DNA of 64,000 nucleotides from Bacteriovoracaceae bacterium (lineage in GTDB: Bacteria; Bdellovibrionota; Bacteriovoracia; Bacteriovoracales; Bacteriovoracaceae), in assembly GCA_019752535.1 (NCBI GenBank), contig JAIEMA010000004.1, positions 1 through 64,000 on the forward strand, given 5' to 3'. Shown piece after piece: positions 1-9,942 of the stretch. A program made the translations under genes and the position numbers. The notes beneath the pieces were generated by a model, which made no database searches, was not told where the DNA came from, and saw only the letters and a program-made list of their open reading frames with translations. Numbering within the stretch: the stretch's first letter is position 1; each line of letters starts with the position of its first letter.

Positions 1-708
1 ATGAATACCTTTTGAAGGGAGCAGTGAGGGCTCCCACGGGATATTCCATTTTTTCATTAAAGTATCAGTGAAGGGGCCAGTGGCAAAAATCACATAACTG
101 GCCTTCACTTCTTGAATCTTATTGTGAATGAGATCTTTAAATTTTATCTCGGCCACGGCCCCTTGTTTGATCTCAATCACTTCTTGATAGTTCAGAGCGC
201 GGGCATTATGTTCAAGTTCGCCGTCCCAAATACACTCAAGCGCTAGTTTATGATCATCAACAATCCCGTCATGATATGTGCCCGCACCTTGCAGCCCATC
301 GGCCTTGAGTTGAGGGAATCTTTCCAGTAATAATTCTTTATTTGCATGGCCTGAAGGCGCATTTTGAAAATGCGAGAGTGCATCATAGAGAAATAATCCC
401 ATTCTCACGAAAGGCAGTGGCCACTTTGAGCCAGCGTACACAGGAAGGTGAAATTCCTTTTTCATGCAAATATGAGGCGCAAGTTTGAGCCAAAGATTTT
501 TTTCCTCCAAGGCTTCTTGAACAAGAGCAAAGTCGAGATTTTCTAAGTAGCGAATCCCACCATGGAGCATCTTGGAGCTGCCCTGGGAAGTCTGAGCAGA
601 AAAATCTCCCCGCTCAAGTAAGAGTACATTGACTCCATGAAGTGCCAGATCACGAAACAATCCGGCCCCATTGATTCCACCACCCACAATAACGACATCG
701 TAATGCAT
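1..708 (-). CDS. glpD: FAD-dependent glycerol-3-phosphate dehydrogenase, N-terminal part (cut by window edge)
   Basis: The 236 visible residues start at ATG 708 and run off the left edge. The N-terminus has the dinucleotide-binding GGGINGAG motif, then the GlpD-type flavin region with GDFSAQTSQGSSKMLHGG and RYLE, followed by an EALEEKNLWLKLAPH stretch. All three are diagnostic for aerobic, membrane-associated glycerol-3-phosphate dehydrogenase, which oxidises glycerol-3-phosphate to DHAP and passes electrons to quinone. The gene starts 3 bases after the stop of the acidic-repeat gene on the same strand, so it is probably the distal gene of a secA operon. The C-terminal half and cofactor contacts there are not visible. 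Confidence 0.85.
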   Translation of the reverse strand, partial: MHYDVVIVGGGINGAGLFRDLALHGVNVLLLERGDFSAQTSQGSSKMLHGGIRYLENLDFALVQEALEEKNLWLKLAPHICMKKEFHLPVYAGSKWPLPFVRMGLFLYDALSHFQNAPSGHANKELLLERFPQLKADGLQGAGTYHDGIVDDHKLALECIWDGELEHNARALNYQEVIEIKQGAVAEIKFKDLIHNKIQEVKASYVIFATGPFTDTLMKKWNIPWEPSLLPSKGIH

Positions 709-711
709 AAT

Positions 712-2100
712 TTAGACGCTTAATTTATGAACCCACACCAAGTTTCCAGTGCAGGTGAGTTTGTAGCGATAGGAGCCCATCGTGTTCTCGAGAGGCATAG
801 GAGTGAGCTGATAGTTAATTCCCAAAACTGCATTGGCCTTAGAATGAAGAGCATGACCTTTGAGCTTTTGGGCCAGCTCATCATAGCTTTTATGAATCGC
901 ATCGGCCGTTTCATTTTCAACTTGCTGAGAATCAAGGAAGGAGTGCTCGCTTGCCACACCTAAGTAGCGATCGACTGCATGCCCATCAAGTTGAGGAAGA
1001 GTAGAGAGAATAATGCTTCGAGCGGAGTCAGTGTCGCCCTTGAATTGAAAATTATGCTGCTGATTTTGGCCAAGAGTTCTCTTAGAGACTAGGCCCTTCT
1101 CATTATCTTTTGAGTGCTTCGGAGGGTGAAGAAGATCAGAGAGTCCCATCTGAAGCTCGAGGCGGAAGCGACGAAGTTTGTGAGAGATATAAATGGCCGA
1201 GAATTCTGAAATTCGAGGAATCAATAATGTTCCTCTCTCAATTTGGCGCTTGAACTGATCCATCATGTCCTGAGGGAAGCCCACTTCTTTGAGAAGAGTA
1301 AGGATTTCTTCAGAGTCTTCAAGATAGCGAATATTGCGAGCGATCACGCTATAAGATGGATTGCACTCAGTGGGTGAATCATCTAAGACAGCATTTTGAG
1401 CAAAGTCACGCGTCTCTTTGAAATCTTCTTTTGGAGTGTATTGTGACTCTAGTGGCGCTTCTGGTTCTGCTTTTAGAGACTGTGGCTCTTCTTCATAAAC
1501 TTCAGGATCGAATGAGTCATCTAATGGCTTTGCATCTTGATAATTAGATTGAGTCACCTCTGCGGCAGGCTCATTTTCAACTTCAGCCTCAGACGAGGTC
1601 GCGAATTCAGCGGCCTCGGAGATGCTTTCATTTATTGAGGTGAAGGGGTCAGTCGTATCATTGTTTTCAGTGTCTGAGTTTTCAGTCTCAAAAGAGGGGT
1701 TATCCTCTTCTGGGGTCTCAAAAGTGGCCACTTCTTCAGTCGTTTCAGAAAATGGATCATCTTGGGATTGTTCCACTTCAAAGGAGCTGGAATCAGATTC
1801 AAATGCGGGTGCTTCTTCCCCAAAGACCGGAGACTCTTCGCCAAAGGCCGCAGTCTCGTCATTTCCAAAATCTGAGGTCTCTTCACCAAAAGCGGGAGAA
1901 GCCTCTTCTTCAGTCGGAATTTCTGGGAGAGCTTCGCCAAATGAGACATCTTCATCAGCAGGGATCTCAGGCAAATCATCTGACGTGGTAGCATCTTCTG
2001 GAATAGCAGGAAGCTCGAGAAAATTCTCGGTATCGTCCAGCTCGTGGAGAAATTCACCAAGATCTTCAATCCGTGTAAGATCTTTTTTTTCGTCGCTCAT
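712..2100 (-). CDS. Acidic-repeat protein with C-terminal YbjQ-like domain
   Basis: This 462-residue protein has no signal peptide. Residues ~1-200 are extremely Glu/Asp/Ser/Pro-rich, with imperfect repeats of the types LPEIP and FGEE(A/S)P, so they are probably disordered. Residues ~255-335 form an unrecognised helical region containing RGTLLIPRISEFSAIY. The last ~100 residues resemble the YbjQ/DUF74 fold (Pfam PF01906): a YLGVAS start, a long helix with DELAQKLKGHALHSKANAVLGI, and a final YKLTCTGNLVWV strand. YbjQ-type domains are proposed metal-binding oligomers; the function here is unknown. It lies 6 bases after secA and 3 bases before glpD, so all are likely co-transcribed. The domain call is by eye and is an inference. 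Confidence 0.75.
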   Translation of the reverse strand: MSDEKKDLTRIEDLGEFLHELDDTENFLELPAIPEDATTSDDLPEIPADEDVSFGEALPEIPTEEEASPAFGEETSDFGNDETAAFGEESPVFGEEAPAFESDSSSFEVEQSQDDPFSETTEEVATFETPEEDNPSFETENSDTENNDTTDPFTSINESISEAAEFATSSEAEVENEPAAEVTQSNYQDAKPLDDSFDPEVYEEEPQSLKAEPEAPLESQYTPKEDFKETRDFAQNAVLDDSPTECNPSYSVIARNIRYLEDSEEILTLLKEVGFPQDMMDQFKRQIERGTLLIPRISEFSAIYISHKLRRFRLELQMGLSDLLHPPKHSKDNEKGLVSKRTLGQNQQHNFQFKGDTDSARSIILSTLPQLDGHAVDRYLGVASEHSFLDSQQVENETADAIHKSYDELAQKLKGHALHSKANAVLGINYQLTPMPLENTMGSYRYKLTCTGNLVWVHKLSV

Positions 2101-2106
2101 TCGGCC

Positions 2107-4671
2107 TTAGGCTCCGTGGCAATTTTTAAATTTCTTTCCAGACCCACAAGGGCAAGGGTCGTTTCTTCCTGCTTTCATTGTACCACGTTGTGGGCGATTT
2201 TGTGCCTGCTGTGGAATTTGCGATTGGGCCATTGCTTCTTGTGACCGGCGATGAGCCTCCAACTGCTGCTCCAGGAGCGCTTGCTGCTGTTTTTTAATCT
2301 CTTCAATTTCTTGAGCCGTATACATTTTAATATGGAACAAACGATCAACGGCCGAGCGCTTAATGATGCTCTTCATTTCTTCATAAAGCTCGAAAGCCTC
2401 ACGCTTATATTCAACCAGTGGGTCTTTGCCCCCATGAGATCGAAGATTAATCCCTTCTTTCAAGTGGTCCATCGCTAAGAGGTGATCCTTCCAAAAGGAA
2501 TCAAATGTTGAAAGCAGAACCTCACGAAGAGTGAGTTTTACTTGCTCGGGATCAAATTGGGCCATGCGCTTTTCAAAAAGCTCCATGCCTTTGCCTTTTA
2601 AGTATTTAGCAATCTCGCTGTTGAATTTCTCTGCACACTCTTTAGGAGTAAGAGTTTCGTGGGTATCAAAAATATTATGAAAGCCCTCGTTGATATCTTC
2701 CCAAGGCCATTCATAAAGTGTGACTTTTTTATCAGGTCGGTATTGAGATTCAAGCTGATAAGCAGTGTCTTCAATCATTTCATGAACAAGTTCAAGATTC
2801 CCTTCATCATTAAGAATTTCACGGCGAAGTTTATAGATAACTTTTCGCTGCTCATTCATCACATTATCAAAATCAAGCAAGTGTTTACGGATATCAAAGT
2901 TGTGGGTTTCCACTTTCTTTTGAGCTTTTGCGATCGCATTTGAAACCATGCCATGCTCAATAGGCTCATCATCTTTCATTCCAAGTTTCATCATGATGCC
3001 CTTGATTCTGTCTGAACCAAAGATTCTCATGAGATCATCTTCTAGAGAGAGGAAGAACTTCGATTTTCCTGGATCACCTTGGCGTCCTGAGCGACCACGA
3101 AGTTGGTTATCAATACGTCTTGATTCGTGACGTTCAGTTCCTAGGATGAAGAGTCCACCCGTCGTTTTAGTGTCGGCCGTAAGTTTAATATCGGTGCCTC
3201 GACCGGCCATGTTGGTGGCAATCGTGACTCCGCCTCTTTGACCGGCATTGGTGACAATTTCCGCTTCACGAGCATGGTTTTTGGCGTTCAAGACTTCATG
3301 CTTGATGCCTTTTTTATCTAATACCTGAGAGATGATTTCTGAAGATTCTACAGTGATAGTACCAACCAAAACAGGTTGTCCTTTTTTGTGGCACTCTTCA
3401 ATCAGATCGGCCACCGCTTGATACTTCGCTGCTTTTGAGGCGTACACGACATCTGGCATATCTTCACGAACCATAGGAAGGTTAGTGGGAATCACCACGA
3501 CTTCAAGATTATAAATTTTAGAAAATTCCTCTGCTTCAGTATCCGCAGTACCTGTCATACCTGAGAGTTTTGAATAAAGGCGGAAATAGTTTTGAAAGGT
3601 GATGCTCGCTAGTGTTTGGTTCTCCGAGCGTACATCAACGCCTTCTTTGGCTTCTACGGCTTGGTGAAGCCCATCAGACCAGCGTGAGCCCTCTTTCATG
3701 CGCCCAGTGAATTCATCAACGATGATCACTTTTCCATCTTTCACGACATATTCTTGGTCGCGATTAAACAAAGTATGTGCCTTTAGGGCCTGTTGGACGT
3801 GATGGAGAGTTTCGATGTGACGGACATCAAAGAGGTTTGAGACCTTAAGAAGTTCTTGAGCACGAATAATCCCATCATCCGTAAGAACTGCTGTTCTTGA
3901 TTTTTCATCGACAGTATAATCTTTCTCTTTCTTCAGCTGAGGAATGACTTTATTGACCACACCATAAAGATCTGTGTTGCCTTCAGAAGGCCCAGAGATC
4001 AAAAGGGGAGTTCTGGCTTCATCGATGAGAATTGAATCGACCTCATCCACGATGCAGTAGTGATGATCACGTTGAACGTAGTCATCGAGATCAAATTTCA
4101 TATTGTCGCGTAGATAATCAAAGGCGAATTCATTATTAGTACCGTAAGTGATGTCGCACTTATAGGCTTCTTGTCTCTCGTCATCGGACATCTGCGCCAC
4201 GATACAACCAACTGTTAAACCCATCCAATTGTAGAGTTTTCCCATTTCATGAGCATCACGCTGGGCCAGGTAATCGTTCACCGTCACAAGGTGACAGCCT
4301 TTACCACTAAGACCATTGAGATACATCGGCAGAGTGGCCGTGAGTGTTTTACCTTCACCCGTTTTCATCTCAGCAATTTTTCCTTGATGAAGAACGATTC
4401 CCCCCATGATTTGAACGTCAAAGTGGCGCATCCCCATGACCCTACGACTAGCTTCTCTCAAACAGGCAAAAGCTTCTGGAAGAATTTGATCTGTCGTTTC
4501 ACCTTTCTCTAAGCGAGCTCGAAAGAGAGGAGTTTGGCCTTGAAGATCTTGATCACTCATTGCCTTATAGCGGGCTTCTAGAGAATTGACTTGCTCAAGG
4601 AGAGGACGAAGTAATTTTAAATCGCGGTCTTGTTTTGTTCCGAAAATAATTTTTAGGGCCTTGTCAAACAT
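2107..4671 (-). CDS. secA: Protein translocase ATPase SecA
   Basis: SecA is the ATP-driven motor that pushes preproteins through SecYEG. This 854-residue protein has the full domain order: Walker A MKTGEGKTLTA (~102-112), the DEAD-like CIVDEVDSILIDEARTP, the preprotein cross-linking region, a second helicase lobe with MAGRGTDI and the QLRGRSGRQGDPG motif, and a C-terminal zinc-binding SEC-C tail (CPCGSGKKFKNCHG). The start chosen is ATG 4671 (MFDKALKIIFG), preceded by GGAG; the open frame extends 17 codons further up but those overlap the upstream gene. It is 10 bases after the M23 peptidase gene, suggesting an operon. The single copy looks intact. Confidence 0.97.
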   Translation of the reverse strand: MFDKALKIIFGTKQDRDLKLLRPLLEQVNSLEARYKAMSDQDLQGQTPLFRARLEKGETTDQILPEAFACLREASRRVMGMRHFDVQIMGGIVLHQGKIAEMKTGEGKTLTATLPMYLNGLSGKGCHLVTVNDYLAQRDAHEMGKLYNWMGLTVGCIVAQMSDDERQEAYKCDITYGTNNEFAFDYLRDNMKFDLDDYVQRDHHYCIVDEVDSILIDEARTPLLISGPSEGNTDLYGVVNKVIPQLKKEKDYTVDEKSRTAVLTDDGIIRAQELLKVSNLFDVRHIETLHHVQQALKAHTLFNRDQEYVVKDGKVIIVDEFTGRMKEGSRWSDGLHQAVEAKEGVDVRSENQTLASITFQNYFRLYSKLSGMTGTADTEAEEFSKIYNLEVVVIPTNLPMVREDMPDVVYASKAAKYQAVADLIEECHKKGQPVLVGTITVESSEIISQVLDKKGIKHEVLNAKNHAREAEIVTNAGQRGGVTIATNMAGRGTDIKLTADTKTTGGLFILGTERHESRRIDNQLRGRSGRQGDPGKSKFFLSLEDDLMRIFGSDRIKGIMMKLGMKDDEPIEHGMVSNAIAKAQKKVETHNFDIRKHLLDFDNVMNEQRKVIYKLRREILNDEGNLELVHEMIEDTAYQLESQYRPDKKVTLYEWPWEDINEGFHNIFDTHETLTPKECAEKFNSEIAKYLKGKGMELFEKRMAQFDPEQVKLTLREVLLSTFDSFWKDHLLAMDHLKEGINLRSHGGKDPLVEYKREAFELYEEMKSIIKRSAVDRLFHIKMYTAQEIEEIKKQQQALLEQQLEAHRRSQEAMAQSQIPQQAQNRPQRGTMKAGRNDPCPCGSGKKFKNCHGA

Positions 4672-4681
4672 GATAACTCCG

Positions 4682-5752
4682 TTACTCGAGAATGAAATAA
4701 AGTGGGTCGACAGCAATGCCATTAACTCTCACTTCATAATGTAAGTGGGGGCCAGTAGAGTGACCCGTGTTTCCAACACCGGCCAAGAGATGACCGCGTT
4801 TAATTTTTTGTCCATTTCTCACAAACAATGATTGATTGTGGGCATAAATCGTTTCGATTCCAAATCCATGATCAACTTGAACGAATTTTCCAAATCCGGC
4901 CTTCTCGCCAGAATAGGTGACTATGCCATCGGCAGGGGCATGAACTTGTGTTCCATAGGGAGCTCCCACATCAATGCCTTCATGCATTTTGAGCTTCCCG
5001 GCCGTAGGAGAGATACGTTGACCAAAATAACTGGTAATCCAACCTTGTGCCGGCAGAAGCGTGGGAGTTGAAGAGAGATAAGATTCTTTATCAAGAAGAT
5101 GTTGATCGAGTTCGTGAATATGACCCTCAAGATTGGCGACTACTTTTTTAATTCTGGCATATTGAAAATCAAAACGAGCATAGTCAGAGGAGAGGCCGAA
5201 GCTTCGGCGAGCAAGCTCACTCCAGCGCTTAGTGATGTTGTAACTTTTTTCAAGGCCTAACGTGGTGGCAATCTTTTGATCGTACGCAGATTTGAGTGAT
5301 GTGTATTCAGGTGTCGATTCAATCTCATCAAAATTAAGTGACTCTTCGAGAGATTGATTCATTGTCTGGCTAGGGTCTACTGACTTATCAGTTTTTTCTG
5401 GCTCTGTTGACCAGTTGAGCAGATTGCCTTGTTCTGTCGCATCTTCAAGACCAGTGATCACGCGCAATTTTCTTTCAAACGTATTAATACGTCGTAAGTC
5501 ATCGGCAAGAGCATTCATCTTCATTTGAAAGAGTTGGACTTGTTCTTTGAGTTGGCGATTTTCAAGACCGAGATGTTTATTTTCATAAACCTGCTGCAAG
5601 ATCTTCCAATAATCAAAAGCCAGTATGCCCAATAAGAGCATCAACATCACTGCAAAAAAAGCGAGTGAGCGAAAAAAGAGGGCGGGGATTTTAAACGTTT
5701 TCACCCCTTTCTCTTTTTCAGGAATGATCATAACGGTGTAATAATTATTCAT
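4682..5752 (-). CDS. Membrane-anchored M23 (LytM-type) peptidoglycan endopeptidase
   Basis: The 356-residue protein has a short cytoplasmic N-terminus, one membrane span (~26-48, FFAVMLMLLLGILAF), a periplasmic coiled coil (~50-110) and a C-terminal M23/LytM domain (~240-350). The zinc site looks complete: HEGIDVG supplies the HxxxD pair and GPHLHYEV the HxH motif. M23 enzymes cut peptide cross-links in peptidoglycan; membrane-anchored coiled-coil versions are often division or elongation factors, and in predators they may also act on prey wall. It lies just upstream of secA on the same strand. There is no Sec cleavage site, so it probably stays anchored in the inner membrane. Confidence 0.9.
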   Translation of the reverse strand: MNNYYTVMIIPEKEKGVKTFKIPALFFRSLAFFAVMLMLLLGILAFDYWKILQQVYENKHLGLENRQLKEQVQLFQMKMNALADDLRRINTFERKLRVITGLEDATEQGNLLNWSTEPEKTDKSVDPSQTMNQSLEESLNFDEIESTPEYTSLKSAYDQKIATTLGLEKSYNITKRWSELARRSFGLSSDYARFDFQYARIKKVVANLEGHIHELDQHLLDKESYLSSTPTLLPAQGWITSYFGQRISPTAGKLKMHEGIDVGAPYGTQVHAPADGIVTYSGEKAGFGKFVQVDHGFGIETIYAHNQSLFVRNGQKIKRGHLLAGVGNTGHSTGPHLHYEVRVNGIAVDPLYFILE

Positions 5753-5830
5753 GGTTCAACAACCCTGTTTACCATTGAGAAAAATGACATAAATAAGTGT
5801 ATTCTTGCGTGAAGACGATGGGAATAAGAA

Positions 5831-6580
5831 TTATTCCTGGGCCACAGAAAGAATAACTGAAATATTATCCTGCCCACCGTTCTCGTTTGCTTGCGCAATC
5901 AGCTCCTGGACGGCTTTTTCAAGATCCGCCTTCGTTGCTTTAGCAGGGTGAGGGATATTCTTTTGCACGATGTAAAGAATGTCTTTGTCGCTAACTTTTC
6001 CGTGCAGACCGTCAGAGCAAATTAAAAAGAGATCATTTTTGCAAATTTGATAGGTGAAAACATCAACCAAAACTTCTGGCTCAAACCCAACTGAGCGCAC
6101 AAGAACGTTTTTTTGTTTATCATTGGCCGCTTCTTCACGGTTATAGATACCCATATTGAGTTTTTCTTGAACAAATGAATGATCACGCGTCATTTGAAAA
6201 ACTTGTCCATCATGAAACATATAAATTCGAGAATCACCCACGTTTCCGAGATGTAATTTATTGCCGTGATACATCATGGCAGAAACAGTTGTTCCCATAC
6301 CTTTTAGGTCGGGTTCTGCGTCTGATCTTCTATGAATTTCTAGATTCACATGTTGGATACAGCGGGCCATTAATTCTTTGGGTTCAAGTTCACCTTTAAA
6401 TTTTTCAATAAATGGGGGCATGAGTGCAACAGTCATTTGTGAAGCAATATCTCCACCGTTATGGCCTCCCATTCCGTCTGCCACAGCGAAAAATAGATGT
6501 TTGGGATCAAGACAAATTGAATCTTGATTGGTCTTACGTTTGCGTCCGATATCGCTGCCACCTGCATGAATAATCGCCAT
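5831..6580 (-). CDS. PP2C-family Ser/Thr protein phosphatase
   Basis: The 249-residue single-domain PP2C phosphatase has the metal-binding and catalytic motifs in order: SDIGRKRKTNQDS near the N-terminus, FAVADGMGGHNGG, LHLGNVGDSRIY, LFLICSDGLHG and ENGGQDNISV. It should dephosphorylate phospho-Ser/Thr proteins using Mg or Mn. It is divergently transcribed from prkA across a 177-base intergenic region. That makes it a natural candidate to reverse PrkA phosphorylation, although the pairing is inferred from position only. No membrane span or sensor domain is fused to it. Confidence 0.93.
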   Translation of the reverse strand: MAIIHAGGSDIGRKRKTNQDSICLDPKHLFFAVADGMGGHNGGDIASQMTVALMPPFIEKFKGELEPKELMARCIQHVNLEIHRRSDAEPDLKGMGTTVSAMMYHGNKLHLGNVGDSRIYMFHDGQVFQMTRDHSFVQEKLNMGIYNREEAANDKQKNVLVRSVGFEPEVLVDVFTYQICKNDLFLICSDGLHGKVSDKDILYIVQKNIPHPAKATKADLEKAVQELIAQANENGGQDNISVILSVAQE

Positions 6581-6757
6581 AAATCATCTTCCTTTTCCTA
6601 TATCTTAACTCTTTATTCTAAGCGGTCATAGATTGTTGTCAAAGAAACAGTTTTACTCAAGATTTACGTCAGAAGATTGTCGTAGGGAGAGTGAGCAAAA
6701 AGGGTGTAAAATAAATCCATTCGGGGCTTTGTCCCCACCACGGACTAGGGAGGAAGG

Positions 6758-8812
6758 ATGACCTTCGATATTCAACAATTTATTTCTCAGAACTATAACC
6801 CGAAAGATTTTTCGCATCTTCATTGGAGTGGAACATTTCAAGAGTATGTTGATTTAGTCATGAAGCGACCAGCGGTTGCGCGAAATTCTTTCCAGAGAAT
6901 TTACGACATGATGATGTCTTACGGCACTTCTCAATATACTGAGTATAAAAAAGATGTAGTTCGTTATCACTTTTTTGATGATCCAATCGAAAATGGTAAA
7001 GATGCCATTTTTGGAATTGATGTTCACTTGATGAAGCTTGTGAACTTTTTCAAGTCTGCGGCCTTGGGTTATGGGACTGAAAAACGTGTCCTTCTTCTAC
7101 ATGGTCCAGTGGGATCGGCGAAATCTTCTATTGCTCGTCTTTTAAAGAAGGGGATTGAGCACTATTCGCGCACTGATGAAGGTGCACTTTATACTTACGA
7201 ATGGGTTGATGATGATGGCTCTCCTATCCTTGGTGGACAGAAGCTTTTTGCCAGTCCAATGCACGAAGAACCATTGAAGCTTCTTCCATTAGAAGTGCGT
7301 GAGAAGTTTGTGGCAGAAATTAATAAGAATCGCAAAGACGGCTACAAAGTAAAAATCAAAGGGGAAGTGAACCCTGCCTGTCGCTACATTCTCAATGAAT
7401 ACATGGTGAAGTACGGCGGTGACTGGACGCGAGTCATGAAGCATGTCCGCGTGAAGCGCTTGCTTCTTTCTGAAAAAGATCGTCGTGGTATTGGTACATT
7501 CCAGCCTAAAGATGAGAAAAACCAAGATTCAACAGAATTAACTGGTGACATCAACTATCGCAAAATCGCGATCTATGGATCTGACTCTGATCCACGCGCC
7601 TTTAATTTTGATGGTGAATTCAACATCGCTAACCGAGGGATCGTGGAATTTATCGAGATGTTAAAGCTCGATGTGGCTTTCTTGTATGATCTTTTAGGTG
7701 CTTCTCAGGAACAGTCGATTAAACCGAAAAAATTCGCTCAAACGCACATTGATTTAGTGATTCTTGGCCACACCAACGAGCCCGAGTACAGAAAACTTCA
7801 ATCAAACGAATTCATGGAAGCTCTTCGCGACCGTACAGTGAAGATTGACGTTCCTTATATTACTCGTCTTGATCAAGAGACTCGTATCTATAAGAAAGAT
7901 TATAATAAAGATACGATTCCAAACATTCACATTGCTCCTCACACACTTGAGATGGCTTCAATGTGGGCGATTATGACTCGTCTTGAAGAGCCAAAGAAAT
8001 CTGATCTTACAAAACTTCAAAAACTGAAGCTTTATAACGGAAAAACTCTTCCGGGCTACAATGAAGATAACGTCAAAGAGCTTCGTAAAGAAGCTGTTCG
8101 TGAAGGCCTTGAAGGAATTTCTCCTCGTTATATTCAAGACAAGATTTCTAATGCCTTAGTAAAAAATGGCCATGTCGGCTGTCTCAATCCATTCATGGTC
8201 TTTAATGAACTTGAGTCAGGACTTAAGCATCATGCTTTGATTAATTCTCCAGATCAGCTTGATCACTACCGTGAAGTTTTGGCCATGACTCGCCAAGAGT
8301 ATGAAGATATTGTGAAAAACGATGTTCAAAAAGCCATTAGCGTGGATGAAAGTGCGATTCAAACTCTTTGTGCCAATTACGTGGATAACGTGAAGGCTTA
8401 CACTCAAAAAGAGAAGATTCGTAATAAATACTCAAATAAGCTTGAAGAAGCTGATGAGCGCTTCATGCGTGCGATCGAAGAGAAAATCGATATTCCTGAG
8501 TCTCGCAAAGATGACTTCCGTCGCGAGCTGATGAACTACATCGGTGCTCTTGCGATTGAAGGCAAGCAGTTTGATTTCAAAATGAATGAGAGATTGCATC
8601 GTGCTTTAGAACTTAAACTTTTTGAAGATCAAAAAGACACGATTAAGCTCACGACCATTATTTCAAACGTTGTCGATAAACAGACTCAAGAGAAGATTGA
8701 AGTCGTTAAAACGCGCTTGATTAAAAACTTTGGTTACTGTGACTTGTGTGCAACTGATGCATTGAACTTTGTGGCCTCGATTTTCGCTAAAGGCGATTCA
8801 ATTAAGGCGTAA
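6758..8812 (+). CDS. prkA: PrkA-family serine protein kinase (AAA-type)
   Basis: The 684-residue protein starts at ATG 6758 behind a strong AGGGAGGA ribosome site. The N-terminal PrkA AAA domain has Walker [10 protein letters not shown] at ~116-124 and a later [13 protein letters not shown] sensor-like segment. The C-terminal ~270 residues are the PrkA C-terminal (kinase-homology) domain. In Enterobacteria and Bacillus the homologues (YeaG, PrkA) take part in starvation and sporulation-type responses. It is followed by yeaH and spoVR with 11-base and zero-base spacing, the widely conserved three-gene stress operon. All motifs look intact. Confidence 0.95.
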   Translation: MTFDIQQFISQNYNPKDFSHLHWSGTFQEYVDLVMKRPAVARNSFQRIYDMMMSYGTSQYTEYKKDVVRYHFFDDPIENGKDAIFGIDVHLMKLVNFFKSAALGYGTEKRVLLLHGPVGSAKSSIARLLKKGIEHYSRTDEGALYTYEWVDDDGSPILGGQKLFASPMHEEPLKLLPLEVREKFVAEINKNRKDGYKVKIKGEVNPACRYILNEYMVKYGGDWTRVMKHVRVKRLLLSEKDRRGIGTFQPKDEKNQDSTELTGDINYRKIAIYGSDSDPRAFNFDGEFNIANRGIVEFIEMLKLDVAFLYDLLGASQEQSIKPKKFAQTHIDLVILGHTNEPEYRKLQSNEFMEALRDRTVKIDVPYITRLDQETRIYKKDYNKDTIPNIHIAPHTLEMASMWAIMTRLEEPKKSDLTKLQKLKLYNGKTLPGYNEDNVKELRKEAVREGLEGISPRYIQDKISNALVKNGHVGCLNPFMVFNELESGLKHHALINSPDQLDHYREVLAMTRQEYEDIVKNDVQKAISVDESAIQTLCANYVDNVKAYTQKEKIRNKYSNKLEEADERFMRAIEEKIDIPESRKDDFRRELMNYIGALAIEGKQFDFKMNERLHRALELKLFEDQKDTIKLTTIISNVVDKQTQEKIEVVKTRLIKNFGYCDLCATDALNFVASIFAKGDSIKA

Positions 8813-8823
8813 GGAGCAAGAGC

Positions 8824-9942
8824 TTGGATCATCCGATTAAGAGAGATCACGCGCGGTTTAGAAAGATTATCAAAGGGAAAATCCGCGATAATCTTCGCCG
8901 CTATGTCTCTCAGGGACAGCAAATTATTCCAAAGGGGACCGATAAGTTTACGGTCCCTATGCCTTCAATTGATATTCCTCGTTTTAAGTTTGGTGATAAA
9001 TCCCAAGGCGGAACTGGACAAGGGGATGGTCAGGCCGGAGATCCTGTTCAAGGTCAACCTGATCCAAACGGTAAGCCTGGTCAAGGTGAAGCCGGTGAGG
9101 GTGAAGGCAGCAAGGAGCTTGATGTTGAACTCTCACTTGAAGAGCTTGCTCGCATCTTAGGTGATGAGCTTGAGCTTCCTAATATTGAGCCCAAGGGAAA
9201 AAAGAGTCTCAAGAGCACGGTGGATAAATACACCAATATTGGCTCTTCGGGACCTGATTCACTTCGCCATCTTCGTCGCACCTATAAGCAAGCGCTTAAG
9301 AGACAAATTTCTTCTGATTCTTATGATCCAGAAAATCCCACTGTTGTTCCTATCCGCCGCGATTTTAAATACAAATCTTGGCAGACAAAAGTTCAAAATG
9401 AGAATGCTGCTGTTGTGATTTACATGATGGATGTGTCCGGGTCGATGGGGGATGAGCAAAAGGAAATCGTTCGCACGGAATCTTTTTGGATCAATCTGTG
9501 GCTGAAGTCACAATATAAGGACATTCAGATTCGCTACATCATTCATGATGCCACAGCTAAAGAAGTCGATGAGCAAACCTTCTTCCGTACTCGTGAATCT
9601 GGTGGTACGCTGATCTCTTCTGCTTTTACTTTATGCAAACAGATCATTGATGCTGATTATCCTCCTACTGAGTGGAATATTTATCCATTCCACTTCTCGG
9701 ATGGTGATAATTGGAGCGCAGATGACACCAAGTTGTGTCTTGATCTCCTCGACAATCATATTATTCCAGCGAGCAATCAATTCTGTTACGGTCAGGTTGA
9801 GAGTCGCTATGGTTCGGGGCAGTTTTTAAAGGACCTCATGGCCCGCTATGGTCAAGGCCATGAAAAATTGATTTTAAGCAAAATCAAAAATAAAGAAGGC
9901 ATCCTGGATTCCATCAAGGAATTTTTAGGGAAAGGTAAATAA
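8824..9942 (+). CDS. YeaH/YhbH family protein (DUF444), VWA-like
   Basis: The 372-residue protein starts at TTG 8824 behind AAGGAG; no ATG fits, and the residues after the TTG ([18 protein letters not shown]) match the family N-terminus. A Gly/Gln/Pro-rich linker follows (~60-95), then a von Willebrand A-like domain with the MIDAS-type motif [12 protein letters not shown] (~202-213). DUF444 proteins are encoded beside PrkA and SpoVR in many bacteria and are thought to work with them, but their biochemical role is not established. The stop abuts the ATG of the SpoVR gene, indicating translational coupling. Confidence 0.93.
   Translation: MDHPIKRDHARFRKIIKGKIRDNLRRYVSQGQQIIPKGTDKFTVPMPSIDIPRFKFGDKSQGGTGQGDGQAGDPVQGQPDPNGKPGQGEAGEGEGSKELDVELSLEELARILGDELELPNIEPKGKKSLKSTVDKYTNIGSSGPDSLRHLRRTYKQALKRQISSDSYDPENPTVVPIRRDFKYKSWQTKVQNENAAVVIYMMDVSGSMGDEQKEIVRTESFWINLWLKSQYKDIQIRYIIHDATAKEVDEQTFFRTRESGGTLISSAFTLCKQIIDADYPPTEWNIYPFHFSDGDNWSADDTKLCLDLLDNHIIPASNQFCYGQVESRYGSGQFLKDLMARYGQGHEKLILSKIKNKEGILDSIKEFLGKGK

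Noticed and set aside
1622..2110. 162-codon open frame on the plus strand
   Set aside because: It is the antisense shadow of the acidic repeat region (712-2100) and has no ribosome site or family pattern.
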